From Leishmania infantum JPCM5 (Eukaryota; Euglenozoa; Kinetoplastea; Trypanosomatida; Trypanosomatidae): DNA of 64,000 nt. The stretch is from contig NC_009420.2 of assembly GCF_000002875.2 (NCBI RefSeq), positions 680,001 through 744,000 of the forward strand. The letters are read 5' to 3'. The translations under genes were made by a program, and so were the position numbers. The notes beneath the pieces are model-generated. The model was not told where the DNA came from, ran no database searches, and saw only the letters and a list, made by a program, of their open reading frames with translations. Each line of letters begins with the position of its first letter. Within the stretch, counting starts at the first letter, position 1. Positions 49,894-60,951 of the stretch are shown piece by piece.

Positions 49894-50761
49894 CCGTGCG
49901 GGTCGCAGGAAAGGTCGTGCTGTCGACAGTCACAATACAAAGGATTGCTTCTTGTGATTTTGTGTCCTCCTCCCTCCGTCTGTTTGGGCGCAGTGGTGAG
50001 GGAGTGTATGGATGAGTGATGTGGTGGGTAGAGGCGGTGATGTGTGCGTGTCAGTGCCAGGTCAAACCTGCGCTCAGGTGCATGCTTGCTGCTTTCTGTT
50101 TCTTCGTTCCTCGATGCCGCGTGTGTGCGTTGGTCGAAAACGGAGAGGCGACAGCGTAGAAACTCGGGGAAGGAGGGAAGAAGTATAGACGGCATAGAGA
50201 CACACAGGCGCGAATACATACACCCTTTGTGTCGTGTCGTCCGTGGGTGCTGGCGCGAGTACGGCAACAGCGCAGATCCGCGCACATGCGAGAAAGAGGG
50301 ACGCATGTCAACAGCTCTATTCCATGTTTGGCATTCTCCCTCTTTTTCGAGGCGCACCCACGAGAGTGCGGCGGCCGCGGGTGGATCGCAGACGGTGTGC
50401 GAGAGATGTCCGCCCTCCTCACAGCAACATGCTGCAACGTCAACGGCAAGGGCAAAAAAAAAGAGCCGCACTGTCGAGGCGGCACCACCTCCTATCTCTC
50501 TTGTGTGTCTGTGTGTCTGTCTACGTGTTGAGGTTGTGGTCACCCTTCGTGAACGAGGCCTCCGCTCCCTGGTATGGAGAGCGTCACACCGCGGCAAACA
50601 TCATCCTGCCGGAGATTCAGTCCAACATCGCTCTTCCGAACAACAAAAAGAAAAACGCGCTGCGCCGGCGTGACCCCAGCAGCGCGCGCAGCGGTTCTCC
50701 CACCCAGCCTCACCGCGGCCCATCTCACTCGACCTTTTTTTTCTTCCGGTCTCAGTTGTCT
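49894..50761. other. Intergenic spacer (0.9 kb)
   Basis: Holds the RRP3 5' UTR (a coding-strand AG preceded by a pyrimidine-rich stretch lies near 49935) and the uS5m 3' UTR. A plus-strand frame spans this spacer and the uS5m gene but is an antisense shadow. No gene seen. Confidence 0.7.
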
Positions 50762-52057
50762 TCAGTGGAGAAGATAGTTGCGCTTCACGTGCGTTGGGAG
50801 CTTCGCATCGAGGCGCGGGTTCACCACCTGCAGCGCGCCGAGATCCCTTGGCGTCTTACCCAGCCGCCGGAGAACGTCGTCCAAAGTGCGTCGATTCGAC
50901 CGCTTCGCGGCACGCCCCTGCGACTCCTCCAGCTGCGCTCGCAGCTCATCACCGCGCAGGCCCATCTTCGGCTCATTCAGCTGCTCCTTGCTGCCGGCGA
51001 AGAAGTCCTTCCAGTAGACGTCGTCATAGTAGCCTTTTTTGAGATGGTCTGGCATGCGGTTGTCCACGACGCGGTTCGGCATGAAGATGCCGTCCTTGCC
51101 TGGTGGGTGCATCGCCATCATACCCTTGCGACGACGCATCTCTTCGAGGTACGGGTATATATTGTACACGAGGCTGTGCGGCACCTTTCCGCGACTCGCC
51201 GCAATCTCGCTGACGCTACGCAAAGCCTTCACAGCCTCGAAAACGCCTTCAACGGTGTGCGTCGGCGCCTTGGGGTTGTTGGACGCCTTCAGGTTAATCT
51301 TGCATCCAGCGTTCTGGAAGCCAAAGGCACAGAGGATGTCTGCTACGCGGAAGTTCGCTATGATACGCCGTGCCGGGTAGAGCAGCACTCGCGCACCATC
51401 GGCGTTGATGCGGACAGGGTACATGGGGCCCTCTTGCTCCAAGTCCACGGCAATGATGTTCGAGAAAGCCTCGCGAATCGCCTCGTTGCGGGCCTCCTGC
51501 GTGCTCGGCGCCACCGCGCGTCCAAAGCCCGCGATGCCCTTGCCGGTGCCCACGTACAAGACACAGTAAATCCACTGACGATGGTCTTTCGGGCTAAACT
51601 TCACCACCCGCATATCATATGCGACGATGTTGAGCTGGAAGTTGCAAAGAAACCGCCCGCGGTGTTCTTGCGGAATGAGCTCCGGTGTCAGCCAGGTGTT
51701 GGAGCGCCACTGATTGTACTCCGTATTCAGCTTGTGCTTCCATTGAAAGCCCTCCGGGTAGAGGTCCGGCACGATCTTGTACTCGTTATACAGGTCAATG
51801 CCGTTGTCCATGCCCTTCAGCCCTTTGCTGTCCGCGGCGTGCGCTACAGCCTCAGCAGAGTCGCGGGTGTCGCGGAAGTAGAGCGAGGTGCCGGTCTCGA
51901 GGTTGACGAACGGGTTGCGCATCTTCTCAAAGCGGCGGCGCGTGGCACTTCCAGGCTTCATCCAGGTATAGTAAATGCGAGGGATGCCGCCACGCATCGT
52001 GCCCTTCGTCGCGAACGACGTCAGGTTCTTGGCAACGGGGCACGTTGGGCGAAGCAT
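50762..52057 (-). CDS. Mitochondrial ribosomal protein uS5m
   Basis: A 431-residue protein with the ribosomal S5 fold. The double-stranded RNA-binding part holds the S5 signature at about 166-193: VLYVGTGKGIAGFGRAVAP followed by EARNEAIREAF. The C-terminal S5 domain follows (YPARRIIANFRVADILCAFGFQNAGCKINLK, then HTVEGVFEAVKAL). The protein is longer than bacterial S5 (about 165 residues), with extensions on both sides, as expected for the protein-rich mitoribosome of trypanosomatids. The N-terminus MLRPTCPVAKNLTSFATK is basic and lacks acids, fitting a mitochondrial presequence. The ATG at 52057 precedes it directly; the longer frame upstream is non-ATG. It acts in the small subunit near the decoding region. 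Confidence 0.93.
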   Translation of the reverse strand: MLRPTCPVAKNLTSFATKGTMRGGIPRIYYTWMKPGSATRRRFEKMRNPFVNLETGTSLYFRDTRDSAEAVAHAADSKGLKGMDNGIDLYNEYKIVPDLYPEGFQWKHKLNTEYNQWRSNTWLTPELIPQEHRGRFLCNFQLNIVAYDMRVVKFSPKDHRQWIYCVLYVGTGKGIAGFGRAVAPSTQEARNEAIREAFSNIIAVDLEQEGPMYPVRINADGARVLLYPARRIIANFRVADILCAFGFQNAGCKINLKASNNPKAPTHTVEGVFEAVKALRSVSEIAASRGKVPHSLVYNIYPYLEEMRRRKGMMAMHPPGKDGIFMPNRVVDNRMPDHLKKGYYDDVYWKDFFAGSKEQLNEPKMGLRGDELRAQLEESQGRAAKRSNRRTLDDVLRRLGKTPRDLGALQVVNPRLDAKLPTHVKRNYLLH

Positions 52058-53713
52058 CGTTGTCCAGTCAAGATCGAAAAAGAAGAAACGACGCCCCGGA
52101 AAGCGGGGATGCAACAAAACGAACGAGAAAGGGAGGCAGCGAGCAAGGAGGGAAGGCCACAGGCAAAATACAGGTCGTCGGTGTAATGCGTGTTCGTGCG
52201 CAAACGCCCTTGCTGCTCCAGTTACGATCACAGGCCCCACACGCACGCTCGGCGTCTGCGCAACGGCCAGGGCACCAACGCGCGCGGTCGGCTTCCCTGT
52301 TCGCTATTCCACTTTTCACGATTACGCTCCCTGATGCCGAAGGCAAGCTAAGCGGCCGTACAGAAAAAGAAAACGCATGGTGGTGGTGCGTTAGTAAGAT
52401 CAAAGAGCGTTGGGGAGAGATATGATGGGAACGACACAAGGGTGAAGCTCGGAGAAGAGCAGACGACGGAAAGCATGACCGCGTCACACAACGGATGAAA
52501 TGCGCACAGAAGAGTCGAGCAGAGATAAGGTAAGGATCGACGCCGTGCCCCTGCGCTCGCCTGCCCGCTACCTGATCGAGTCACACGAGAGCGCGAGTGT
52601 CAGCGCAGCAGATGGAACAGCACGTTCAGCCCTCTCTCTCTCGCTCTCTCCCCCTCCCTGTGCGCTTCTCGTTTTCCTTCACGTGGGGATGAGTGCCCTC
52701 TGCCGGGTGACAAAGTCCGCACCGACGGGGCATCGTCGCCCATTTTCCATCTCGGGGACGGTTTATCGTGCGCTGAGCGTATTTTCCTCCCTTCTCGCTC
52801 GCGCAGTTCGATCAGCTGCCTGTCAGTCCTCTCGCCCTCTCCTTCTACTTTGTTTCCTCACCGGTTTGTCCACGTGCATGTGTGAGCTCTCCGCAGACGG
52901 GTCGTGCGCGCGTGCCTGCGAAGGTATCTGTGCGCGTGTCAATGTGCTGAGACTAGGGAGAAGGGGCAGTGCCATCGCACCGTCGTTTCGCTCAGCTTTC
53001 ACGCCTTGTCACATGAAGGCGCCCAGCGCCGCCCGGCACACTCTTCAAATGGGCATGGATCTCGCCTCGTTCTTCCAGCGACGGAAAGATGCAGGCACAC
53101 TCCGTGAGCGAGAGAGACAGACAGACACAGGCAGGTGCCAGAGATTCAACATCACTCCAGCAGCTAATCGAGCACTGCAGAACGTAGCGAAGAGGAAAGA
53201 AAATGAGGAGAGGTGCAAAAGGGCGTACGAAAGCGGGTGAGCACAGGAAAAGCTGGTGTACCACATGCCTGAAACTGTGTGTCTGTACGTGCGTGCGCAG
53301 CGGAGAGGAGCTGCCGGGTGCTGATGAAAGGAGGGAAGGTGAGAAAAGAGAAGAGTGGGGCAAGAGAAGTCTATTCCCATCCCTCCCTTATCTCCCTCCC
53401 TCCTTTTTCCATCCATCACCCACACGCACTCGCTGGCTGCCTCCTCTGCTGGTTGGCTGGGAAGCACAACGAAAAAAAAAAGAGAAATGCAAGTGTCCAT
53501 AAAGAAGCGATCATGCGCCGTCATGCGTACACACCACCAAAGAAACTGTTTGCAGCAGCAGGAAGGGCGGTCGACGCCTGAAGGAAGAAAAAGGGGAAAG
53601 CTGAGAAGCGTGGAGTCAAGCAAGGTCGGTGGGAGCAAACGCGTGGCAAGACGAGAAGAGTGCGGCAGTCGACCAGCCGCCCCCCCCTCGTAGCGTCCTC
53701 GTCGCCGTCCGTC
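52058..53713. other. Intergenic spacer (1.7 kb)
   Basis: 5' region of uS5m and 3' UTR of the vault protein gene. Pyrimidine-rich plus-strand stretch at 52630-52680 and 53370-53420, with an A10 run near 53471. No credible gene; frames of 190-250 codons here are Ser/Cys/Phe-rich and featureless. Confidence 0.7.
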
Positions 53714-56344
53714 TCAGACGTGCCCAACAAGGCCGCTCGCTGCCTTGAAGAGGTTGATGGGCGAGCTGCCATCCGTCACAAGGTAGCCCTCCAGCCCGAG
53801 ACTCGCCAGCAGCTTCGCCTGTAGCTCGGGTGCGGCCCTGGCGATCTCCGCAATCGTCTCCGGCCCCAGCGCTGCAACCACCCTGCCCATCAGCGTGTGC
53901 CGCACCTCCTCCAGCTCCTTCTCGTAGGCCAGCGTCATCGCGGCCACCTTCTCCTCCTGCTCGGCGAGCAGCAGCCGCTTCTTGTTCTGCATCTCGTTCA
54001 TGGTATTGTAGAGCAGCAGCTCCTTGGCAGCCCGCATGGTGGCCGCCTCAACCGAGGCCTCGCTCTCGATGCGTGAGGCGCAGGACAGCGCCTCTGCCAT
54101 GGCCTTGGACTTGCCGGAGCTCACAATGGCAAGCCCGTTGCTCTCCGCGTGAAGCAGCACGCGCCGCTGCTCCTCATTGGCCACTTTATCGTGCATTCGC
54201 TGTCGCTCAAGCCGCCCACGCGCCTCCTGCTCACGCGCCATGGCCATCTGCTGCGCCTCGGCTTCCTGCGCATGGGTGGTGATTTCGATCGCCATTTTCA
54301 CGGACTTCTGCAGTCCCTGACGCGTGCGCTCATCGAGCACCTCCATCTCCTGCGTGTCCACCGACGTGACGACGAGGTGGTTTGCTGGAAAACGGAGGAG
54401 GCCATTCGGCTGGCCGGTGGCGGGATTGACGTCGAACACGGCACGCCGCAGGCACCGCGCGCTGTTCTTGTGAAACTCCTCGAACGGCATGGAGGCCACG
54501 GCGGCACGGATGCGGCTGGCAATGTAAGAGCACGCGTCGCCCACAAAGTCGTTCACGCTGAAGCACTCCTTGGCCGTCTCCGTGTCGCCGGGGGTGACGT
54601 CAAAGTACCAGTCATAGCAGAGCTGCAGGGCGAGCTGCGCGTGGTCGCGCGTCTCGACGTGCACAACGTCTGTCATGTTGGAGGGGCCGAGGAAGAGGTG
54701 CAGGGCGGTGATGTAGTTTGTATGCTTCGGCATACACTTCGTTGGCTTCGCGGGGTCCCACGGGGAGCCGGAGAGCGACACCACCGTGAAGGCCTCGTCC
54801 GGTTCAAGGAGTACGCGATCAGGTCCAAAGACGATACGCGTCATCTGCGTCTTGTAGTTGTAAAGCTGTGTCACGCTACGATAGGGAATGTGGTAGGACA
54901 CTGCCCGTTCCGTCTGCCCCTGCAGCACCTTTCGTTCTTTGTCGCGCTCGAGCTCAATGTAGGCCGCGTGACTGACTAGCTGCGCCAGGTGCCGCTCCAC
55001 CTGCGCGGGGAGTGGCTTTTCCCACACCTCCTCCTCGGCGGTCAGCAGGTAGCTGCACGGGCCTGGGATGCACCGCACCACGCCAGTGACGCCGTTCCGG
55101 ACGTACAGGCCGTCCCCCTCACTGAGCAGGTAGGGTCGCCGCACCTCCGCGCCAGTCTTTTCGTTGGGAATGACACGCATGAGGTCCGACGGAATGAAGG
55201 AGCAGGGGCCCTGCACTAGCCACCGGTCCCCGTCGTAGCGCTGCACCGGCGGCGTGCACGACGAGTCGGTGAAGCTGCCCAGCGCTGTCACAAGCACTGC
55301 TTCCTGCTCGCAAAGCAGGTAGGCTGACCGCGGATGATCCTTTTCCAGCGTCTCGCCTGGCTTGAGGAAAAAAAACGCGTCCGTGACGATCCTGCGCGCG
55401 CCAACGCTCGCTTTACCGTCGTCGCCGACGGGGTTGAGAATGACGGCATACTGCGACGCCGACACGTGCGTGCGCTTTACCGTTTTCAGCAGCTGGTCGT
55501 AGGGGTGCAGCACAAAGCAGGGGCACAGATCGCCCGTGACCAGGAATGGCTCGTTTGCCTTCCGAGTGATACCCTTCTCGCGAAACGGGGTGCGGGGGTC
55601 GGCATAGGTCTTGGTCGGCTGCACATGTAGCCCCTCCTCCGTGCTAAGCACGATGCCCTTCGCGAAGCGCTGAAGGCTCTCAAAGGGCTGCAAAAAGTGC
55701 ATCCCTTCAGCAACGTACATGTACTTGTCGTCGGCGTAGTGCTTCAGGCCCGTCACGCTGTCCGTGAAAGTCTCGCTTGTCGTGCACCACAGCGCCGAGC
55801 CACGCTCCACCGTGTAGGCCGTCACCTCCTCCTCGATGCGCTCCTCAACGCGGGGATAATAGGTGCCGGGGCCGCAGAAGAGGTAGCGCTCACCAGCTTC
55901 GCGGCGAGCCGGGGACGGCGTCGAGTCGCTGGCGCTGCATGCCGGCACTTTGTAGGCGGTGAGCACCTGAATCTGCAGCGCAGCCCGCGCCGAGAGGACT
56001 TTGAGATCCTCGATCTTCACCACCGCCTCCTCGGGATAGAGAGGAAAGGGCGGCACGTGCCAGCGATACTCCTCCTCGCCAGAGCGCACCTGCACCTGCC
56101 CATATGCGTCTCGCACCGGCTGTGCGATGCCGGTGGTCGGGTCGATGGCGGTGCGGTGTGGGTTGGCGACCAGGCAGTACTGTGTTGGCGGCACCACCAC
56201 AAACTTCGTGGGAGGCAGCGCCACCGACTCGTGGGACGCAACGGGGCGATTCAGTGGCCCGAGGATAAGCTCGGTCGTGTTGGTGTTCAAATTAGTGAGG
56301 TGGGCGTACTCCTGAGGGCCAAGTCGCAGCACCGTCTCGGTCAT
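53714..56344 (-). CDS. MVP: Major vault protein
   Basis: An 876-residue major vault protein, close to the 890 or so residues of animal MVP. The N-terminal half consists of vault repeats (for example [38 protein letters not shown], with the recurring GP-aromatic turn). The SPFH-like shoulder domain lies at about 590-635 ([20 protein letters not shown]). A long Ala/Glu/Arg-rich helix at about 700-830 is the cap helix. Seventy-eight MVP copies build the vault, a large hollow cytosolic ribonucleoprotein whose function is still debated. Start ATG 56344, 44 nt after a good splice acceptor at 56390-56389 with no intervening ATG. Trypanosomatids carry more than one MVP paralogue, so which paralogue this is remains open. 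Confidence 0.95.
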   Translation of the reverse strand: MTETVLRLGPQEYAHLTNLNTNTTELILGPLNRPVASHESVALPPTKFVVVPPTQYCLVANPHRTAIDPTTGIAQPVRDAYGQVQVRSGEEEYRWHVPPFPLYPEEAVVKIEDLKVLSARAALQIQVLTAYKVPACSASDSTPSPARREAGERYLFCGPGTYYPRVEERIEEEVTAYTVERGSALWCTTSETFTDSVTGLKHYADDKYMYVAEGMHFLQPFESLQRFAKGIVLSTEEGLHVQPTKTYADPRTPFREKGITRKANEPFLVTGDLCPCFVLHPYDQLLKTVKRTHVSASQYAVILNPVGDDGKASVGARRIVTDAFFFLKPGETLEKDHPRSAYLLCEQEAVLVTALGSFTDSSCTPPVQRYDGDRWLVQGPCSFIPSDLMRVIPNEKTGAEVRRPYLLSEGDGLYVRNGVTGVVRCIPGPCSYLLTAEEEVWEKPLPAQVERHLAQLVSHAAYIELERDKERKVLQGQTERAVSYHIPYRSVTQLYNYKTQMTRIVFGPDRVLLEPDEAFTVVSLSGSPWDPAKPTKCMPKHTNYITALHLFLGPSNMTDVVHVETRDHAQLALQLCYDWYFDVTPGDTETAKECFSVNDFVGDACSYIASRIRAAVASMPFEEFHKNSARCLRRAVFDVNPATGQPNGLLRFPANHLVVTSVDTQEMEVLDERTRQGLQKSVKMAIEITTHAQEAEAQQMAMAREQEARGRLERQRMHDKVANEEQRRVLLHAESNGLAIVSSGKSKAMAEALSCASRIESEASVEAATMRAAKELLLYNTMNEMQNKKRLLLAEQEEKVAAMTLAYEKELEEVRHTLMGRVVAALGPETIAEIARAAPELQAKLLASLGLEGYLVTDGSSPINLFKAASGLVGHV

Positions 56345-57876
56345 GGCTCTGAGTGCGGCTATCAGCGTTGTTGCCTTGCGCAGGGCGCCTGTATCCGTGA
56401 AGGGGAATTTGTGCGTGTGTGTGTGTGTGTGTGTCAAAAAGGGAAGCGGGCGGAGGGGAACACAAAGTGACGCGGTTTTATTGCGGTCCAGTGCGTCGGC
56501 GGCAGTTTGTGTGTGCCGTGCCGCCTGATACCGCCTTTTTTATATCGATGTTGTTGCTCCCTCTTTTTCCGCCTGCGTGCCCCCCCCTTCTCGGCGTTCG
56601 CAACGTCGCTGGCCGTAGCAACGCTTCCGCAAGGTTGGATAGAGCGCGAGAGCCACACACGAAAAAAAAAAAATACACGATGTCGCCAAGGCGTGATACG
56701 TGGCAAATGCACAGAGAAGAGAGGGAAACTGAAAGGTGACAGTTATCGGAGGAGAGGAGCACATTCAACGGAATGGGTGAAGGACAAGAGAAGGGGCAGG
56801 AGAGGAAGGCGGCAGCAGCAGCAGCACGCAGAGATTCCTCTGCGGAAGAAGAGCAGAGCCCGGCACAGCTGTTGAGGGATACAAAAAGAGCAACGGTAGA
56901 CAGGAGGAGGTGCAGCAGCGGTTCTTCCTTCTTTGTGGTGTCACCGCCACATCGAATGGCTAACCTTTCTCGCCCGCCACCTCCTCCCCCCTCGGTCCCC
57001 TATCTCCATCACGTGAAGTACGAGACACTTCGGCACAGAAGACTCAAGCCGAGAAGGCCCACCGTCACCTGCCCGGGCCCGATGTTCGTCGTCCGCTCGC
57101 ACGTCCCAGAGACTGCGTCGAGGAGTTCGGGGAAAAAGGGGGGCTTGCGGCCTGCCCTGACGGCTCGCATGAGGGGAGAGAAAGTAAAAGCAAGCAAGCT
57201 TTGTTGCCCTCGCCTTCTTTTCCGCCTTCCACGCTGTGGGCGCACAAATGTGCACGGCGCACGCGAGCACGGCTGCCGTAGAGCTCGGGACTGCCGCTCT
57301 GATTCCTCACGCCCTTGTCTACCGCTCCGCCACCACACGTGTGTGCATCCTTGCCTCAGAAACGCACTGCTATCTCACAGAGCTTCGGTCATTCCTATAC
57401 TTATGCTGTTTTTTTTTTCTTTTGTTCGGTTCTTCTTACAGTTGCCGCAGAGGCACCACAGTCGGTTCGTCAGCAGCAACGCGACGAGAAGCAAGAATGG
57501 CGCGAAACATAACGCGCTCGCTCTCTCGAGCGAGCGCCACAAGGCGCGCACAAAGTCAGCCGCATCAACCAAGAAAGCCCCGCGCGATTCAAGCTGGCTC
57601 CTGCTCCACACACAAACATGCACCCGCGATCAGGGTGTTTCATGTCTTTCTTTCGCTGCCATAGTCGTGTCTTGGTGAGCGTGCCGTCGTGGGTGCACGG
57701 CGAGTAAGCGTTAAAGCGAGTCATTTAAGCGTAGTTACAATGGAAAAAACGAGAAGAAAAGGACCCCGCGCTGGCTTGCCAGCCAATGCCCCCAACACCC
57801 CACGTCCGCAGCAGCACAGGCGCACACAAGAACACATGACAGCCCATAGAGCCACGCTTAGCTCCACGCTTCATCC
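56345..57876. other. Intergenic spacer (1.5 kb)
   Basis: 5' UTR of MVP with its acceptor and CA run, then the 3' UTR of the NOC3-like gene. A 301-codon plus-strand frame (56773-57678) is not convincing: opposite strand to all neighbours, low-complexity ends, no family features. No gene called. Confidence 0.7.
56389..56460 (-). promoter_or_regulatory. Candidate trans-splice acceptor of the vault protein mRNA
   Basis: Coding strand: pyrimidine-rich block (complement of about 56437-56460), a CA run (complement of about 56415-56433), then the first AG at 56390-56389 in the context GATACAG. This would leave a 44-nt 5' UTR. Pattern-based inference. Confidence 0.5.
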
Positions 57877-59778
57877 TCACGCGACCCCGTACGCCTGCGC
57901 CTCCTCGCGCTGTCGCTTCCGGACCTCCGCCTTCAAGGCGGTCGGTAGCGGGGCGGCAGGCTTGAGGTCGCCAAGCGATGGATCGTACTCCTCCATCACC
58001 TCGTATGGGCCGAGCGAGTCCAGCTGCTTCGTGACGATGGGGGCCTGCCCATGCTGGTGTTTGGATACCTTGTGGTAATGCTTGCACATCGTCTCTGCCA
58101 CCTGGCGCAGTGTTGGGTGGTAGCTGTGCAAAAGGAGGCTCAGCTCCCACGTAAAAGAGCTATCCGCGTTGGCCGAGGCAGTCTGCAGTGCTTCCGGGTT
58201 GTAGGCACCACGACCCGCGACGACGTTGTCGCTGCCGCCCACAATCACACCTCCTGCAAGTGGGTAACGTAGCACGATGCGGTGGCACAGCGCGAGGATG
58301 GACATGGCGATGTGCGGCGGGCACGACGGAGCCGCCTGTATGAGACGGCGCAGGATGGCTGTCACGCGCGCCACTGGCAGATGCTTCTGCGTGAGCACCA
58401 GCAGATCAACGGCACGCAGCACGAGACCGACGTGGAAGGTCCACTCACGACTCGCGTTCTGGTGCACGAACGTCCCCTGCGTCATGGACTGGGCAATGGA
58501 AAAGGCCTGGGACGACAGCGACCCGGCAGACGACGTCGACCCCTGCGACGCCACTTCGTCCATGTCGCCGTTGGAGGCCTCTTGCTCCTCCTCGCGCGTC
58601 ATCTTCGCCGAGGACGATGACTCAGCCGACGGCAACTCGAGCGCCTCGCCAAGACAACGAAAGAGAACCTCGTGAAAGTAGCTCAGATCGACACGCCACT
58701 CCGAGGCGGTCGCTGTGGCGTCCCGCTGCGCCAGCGTCGCCACTGCCACCAGCGCGTGCAGCCGCGTGGTCACTGAGGTCGCCGTCTTCTCGTGCTTGTC
58801 ATCGACATTGTCGCCGTCGCTGCCACCCTCGATGCCGCCCACGCGGAGGCGTGTTCGTGATGCACCTCCGCCCTTCACTAAGTCCTTCAGTGCCTCCATC
58901 AGTTGCTGGTAGAGCTCCAAGTTCACCAGCGGCGCAAACTTCACGAGCCCCTCCAGCGTTGGTGCCAAGATCTTCGTTTGATGCACCGGCGAGCACGCCT
59001 TCGATGCCTCGATGACGCGCAGGTAGATGACAAAGATGCGGTGCAAGATGCGGGTCTGCTTCGCTGCAATCTCGGCACGGTCGCGGCGAGCCTTAGACTT
59101 CTGCAACTGACGTGCCAACTCCTTGTCCTCCTTCTTGAGCCGCTTGTTCTTCGCCTTCTCCTCCGCCAAGTCCTCTCGATGAACGTCCACCATGGCTACG
59201 CGCACGTGCAGCAGCAGGTTCAGCAGCTTTGGGTTCATTGCATAGCTGCGCTTACGCACAATGCGCAGCAGCGCCCCCACAACGTGCTCCGTCGTGTCCG
59301 ACACCTTCTGGCCATCGAGAACCTCGGAGAGAGCCGTCTGGCACGGTTGGGCAACGCGCACCGACTTGCTATTGGCGAAGTCGATCGCGAGGGAAAGGAG
59401 TGCGTCGGCGTGATTGAACTCCGGCGCGGAGCTCTTCACGAGTCGCGCGCACAGACGGCTACCGAGCGCCTGCTGCTCCGGGTGCGACTTGCGCGAGAGC
59501 TTGCGAAGCAGTTGCAGGAAGTGCGTGTATTGCGTGAGGATCTCGTGCTCGAGCTTCTGAATATTGTACACCTCCTTCTGCTTGCGCTGGCCGCCGCCAT
59601 CTTCGCTTTCCAGGGTGCTGGAGATGCGATAGCTCGGAATGACGTCGCACAAAATAGTACACTCCTCGTTCAAGTTCTGCACTAGTTCGCCGTAGTCAGC
59701 CACCGTTTTGTTGTGCAGGGAATACAGGGATTTGAGCTGCCCCTGCAGATAGCTCGTGTTCATCAAATAGCGCTGCAT
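57877..59778 (-). CDS. NOC3: Nucleolar complex protein 3 (NOC3-like)
   Basis: A 633-residue protein of the NOC3/CBF family, required for nuclear maturation and export of the 60S subunit (with NOC2). Landmarks: the Lys/Arg-rich helix at about 210-240 (RLKKEDKELARQLQKSKARRDR) followed by LHRIFVIYLRVIE, which mirrors the NOC3 linker leading into the CBF region; the ANSK-type core around SRLCARLVKSS; and the C-terminal CBF motif at about 544-565 (TWELSLLLHSYHPTLRQVAE). Length is close to yeast Noc3 (about 660). Starts at the only suitable ATG, 59778; a longer frame upstream is repeat-derived. A strong splice acceptor lies 60 nt upstream. The acidic Ser-rich loop (about 410-450) looks disordered. 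Confidence 0.85.
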   Translation of the reverse strand: MQRYLMNTSYLQGQLKSLYSLHNKTVADYGELVQNLNEECTILCDVIPSYRISSTLESEDGGGQRKQKEVYNIQKLEHEILTQYTHFLQLLRKLSRKSHPEQQALGSRLCARLVKSSAPEFNHADALLSLAIDFANSKSVRVAQPCQTALSEVLDGQKVSDTTEHVVGALLRIVRKRSYAMNPKLLNLLLHVRVAMVDVHREDLAEEKAKNKRLKKEDKELARQLQKSKARRDRAEIAAKQTRILHRIFVIYLRVIEASKACSPVHQTKILAPTLEGLVKFAPLVNLELYQQLMEALKDLVKGGGASRTRLRVGGIEGGSDGDNVDDKHEKTATSVTTRLHALVAVATLAQRDATATASEWRVDLSYFHEVLFRCLGEALELPSAESSSSAKMTREEEQEASNGDMDEVASQGSTSSAGSLSSQAFSIAQSMTQGTFVHQNASREWTFHVGLVLRAVDLLVLTQKHLPVARVTAILRRLIQAAPSCPPHIAMSILALCHRIVLRYPLAGGVIVGGSDNVVAGRGAYNPEALQTASANADSSFTWELSLLLHSYHPTLRQVAETMCKHYHKVSKHQHGQAPIVTKQLDSLGPYEVMEEYDPSLGDLKPAAPLPTALKAEVRKRQREEAQAYGVA

Positions 59779-60951
59779 GGCGACGAGCTCAAGTGTGGGT
59801 GGCAGGGCGTGAATAAGGTTTCTCTCTGCAGATGGTCTCTGCTTTGGATATGTGTTTGTGTTGGGGAAGGGAGGAGAAGGCCCTTCGATCGTTTCTGTGT
59901 CGCTACACAGATGCCCCGCTCTGCGAGTAACGAACTGAGGCCGATGCGCTCTCCAATGGTCACGCGTGCTGTCGACGGAGCTGCTGCGCAGCTTGCGAAG
60001 AGGAGTGCCCACAAAAAAAAAGTAGGAAAAAAGGTGCCCCCTCAGAGACGAGGCCAAAACACGATGCGCGGGCACACACACACACACGCACACCACGCAG
60101 CGAGCCACTCGATGAGGACGGAAATGGGGAAGAAGACACACGCAAAGAACCAAGAGAAGGCGCGCTCGCACACAGTGTATCAGGCGTCGTCTGTGAGGCT
60201 TAAACAACAAAGAAGAGCCGAATGCGGCGGGCTATACCGCATGAAGTGGGCATAGACGGAGGAGAGAGGAGGACGGTGGTGGTGGTGTACATGTCGCTTG
60301 ACAGGGCATCAGAGATCTACGGGGGGAGAGAAGGGGCGCCATGGCGAGCTCCGTGTATCGCGAGCATCCTTCCGCAGCAGACGCATGCACCGCAGAGACG
60401 ACGAAACGGCAAAGGATGAGGTGGTGGTGGGAGTTTATTATTCCCATCACTTCGGCGAACTCCTTTGCCCATGCCCCACAGAGCTCAGGTTTGTTTTGCA
60501 TTCGCACATTTCTAGTCTCGTTCGGGTACTTCTGCCGCCTCTGGTGGACGGCGACGCACACCCTCACTCTTTATGGCGGCTATCCGCGTGAAGAAGAGCT
60601 GCGGTGAATGGAGAAACAGCATCGAGCGTCGCGACGAGCTGTATAGCCACACTGAAGGGAAGGAAGATCAACGAGCAAACGGGATCCACGCAACCGTGGG
60701 CAACAAGACGGTAACGCGCGAAGCGGGGGGAGGAGGACAGCATCGCAGAATGGGCGCAGATGTCCGCGTCAACTGCGTCCATGCGTGCGTGAGTGCACGA
60801 TTGCAGCAAAGTCCATCGCGCAGACACCGACACGGGCGAAGGAGATGATGACTCAGCGTGGAAGCTAGCGACTGTGTCACGAGTGCACGTGCTCAGGCGA
60901 GCGCACGCGCACACAAGGGGCACACCCCCACGATTACCCCATCATTGTTTG
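59779..60951. other. Intergenic spacer (1.2 kb)
   Basis: 5' UTR of NOC3 and 3' UTR of the Cys-rich membrane protein. A short CA run lies at about 60076-60089 and an A9 run near 60014. No gene-like frame. Confidence 0.7.
59839..59880 (-). promoter_or_regulatory. Candidate trans-splice acceptor of NOC3
   Basis: Coding strand: CCTTCTCCTCCCTTCCCC (complement of 59863-59880) followed by an A/C-rich stretch and the first AG at 59840-59839. This leaves a 5' UTR of about 60 nt. Pattern-based inference. Confidence 0.5.

Noticed and set aside
50234..52186. 650-codon plus-strand open frame
   Set aside because: It lies antisense across the whole uS5m gene, which has clear S5 homology; GC-rich third positions produce long antisense frames. 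Its residues are basic and featureless.
56773..57678. 301-codon plus-strand frame between MVP and NOC3
   Set aside because: Opposite strand, low-complexity, no recognisable domain. A same-direction unit with a lone reversed gene would be unusual.
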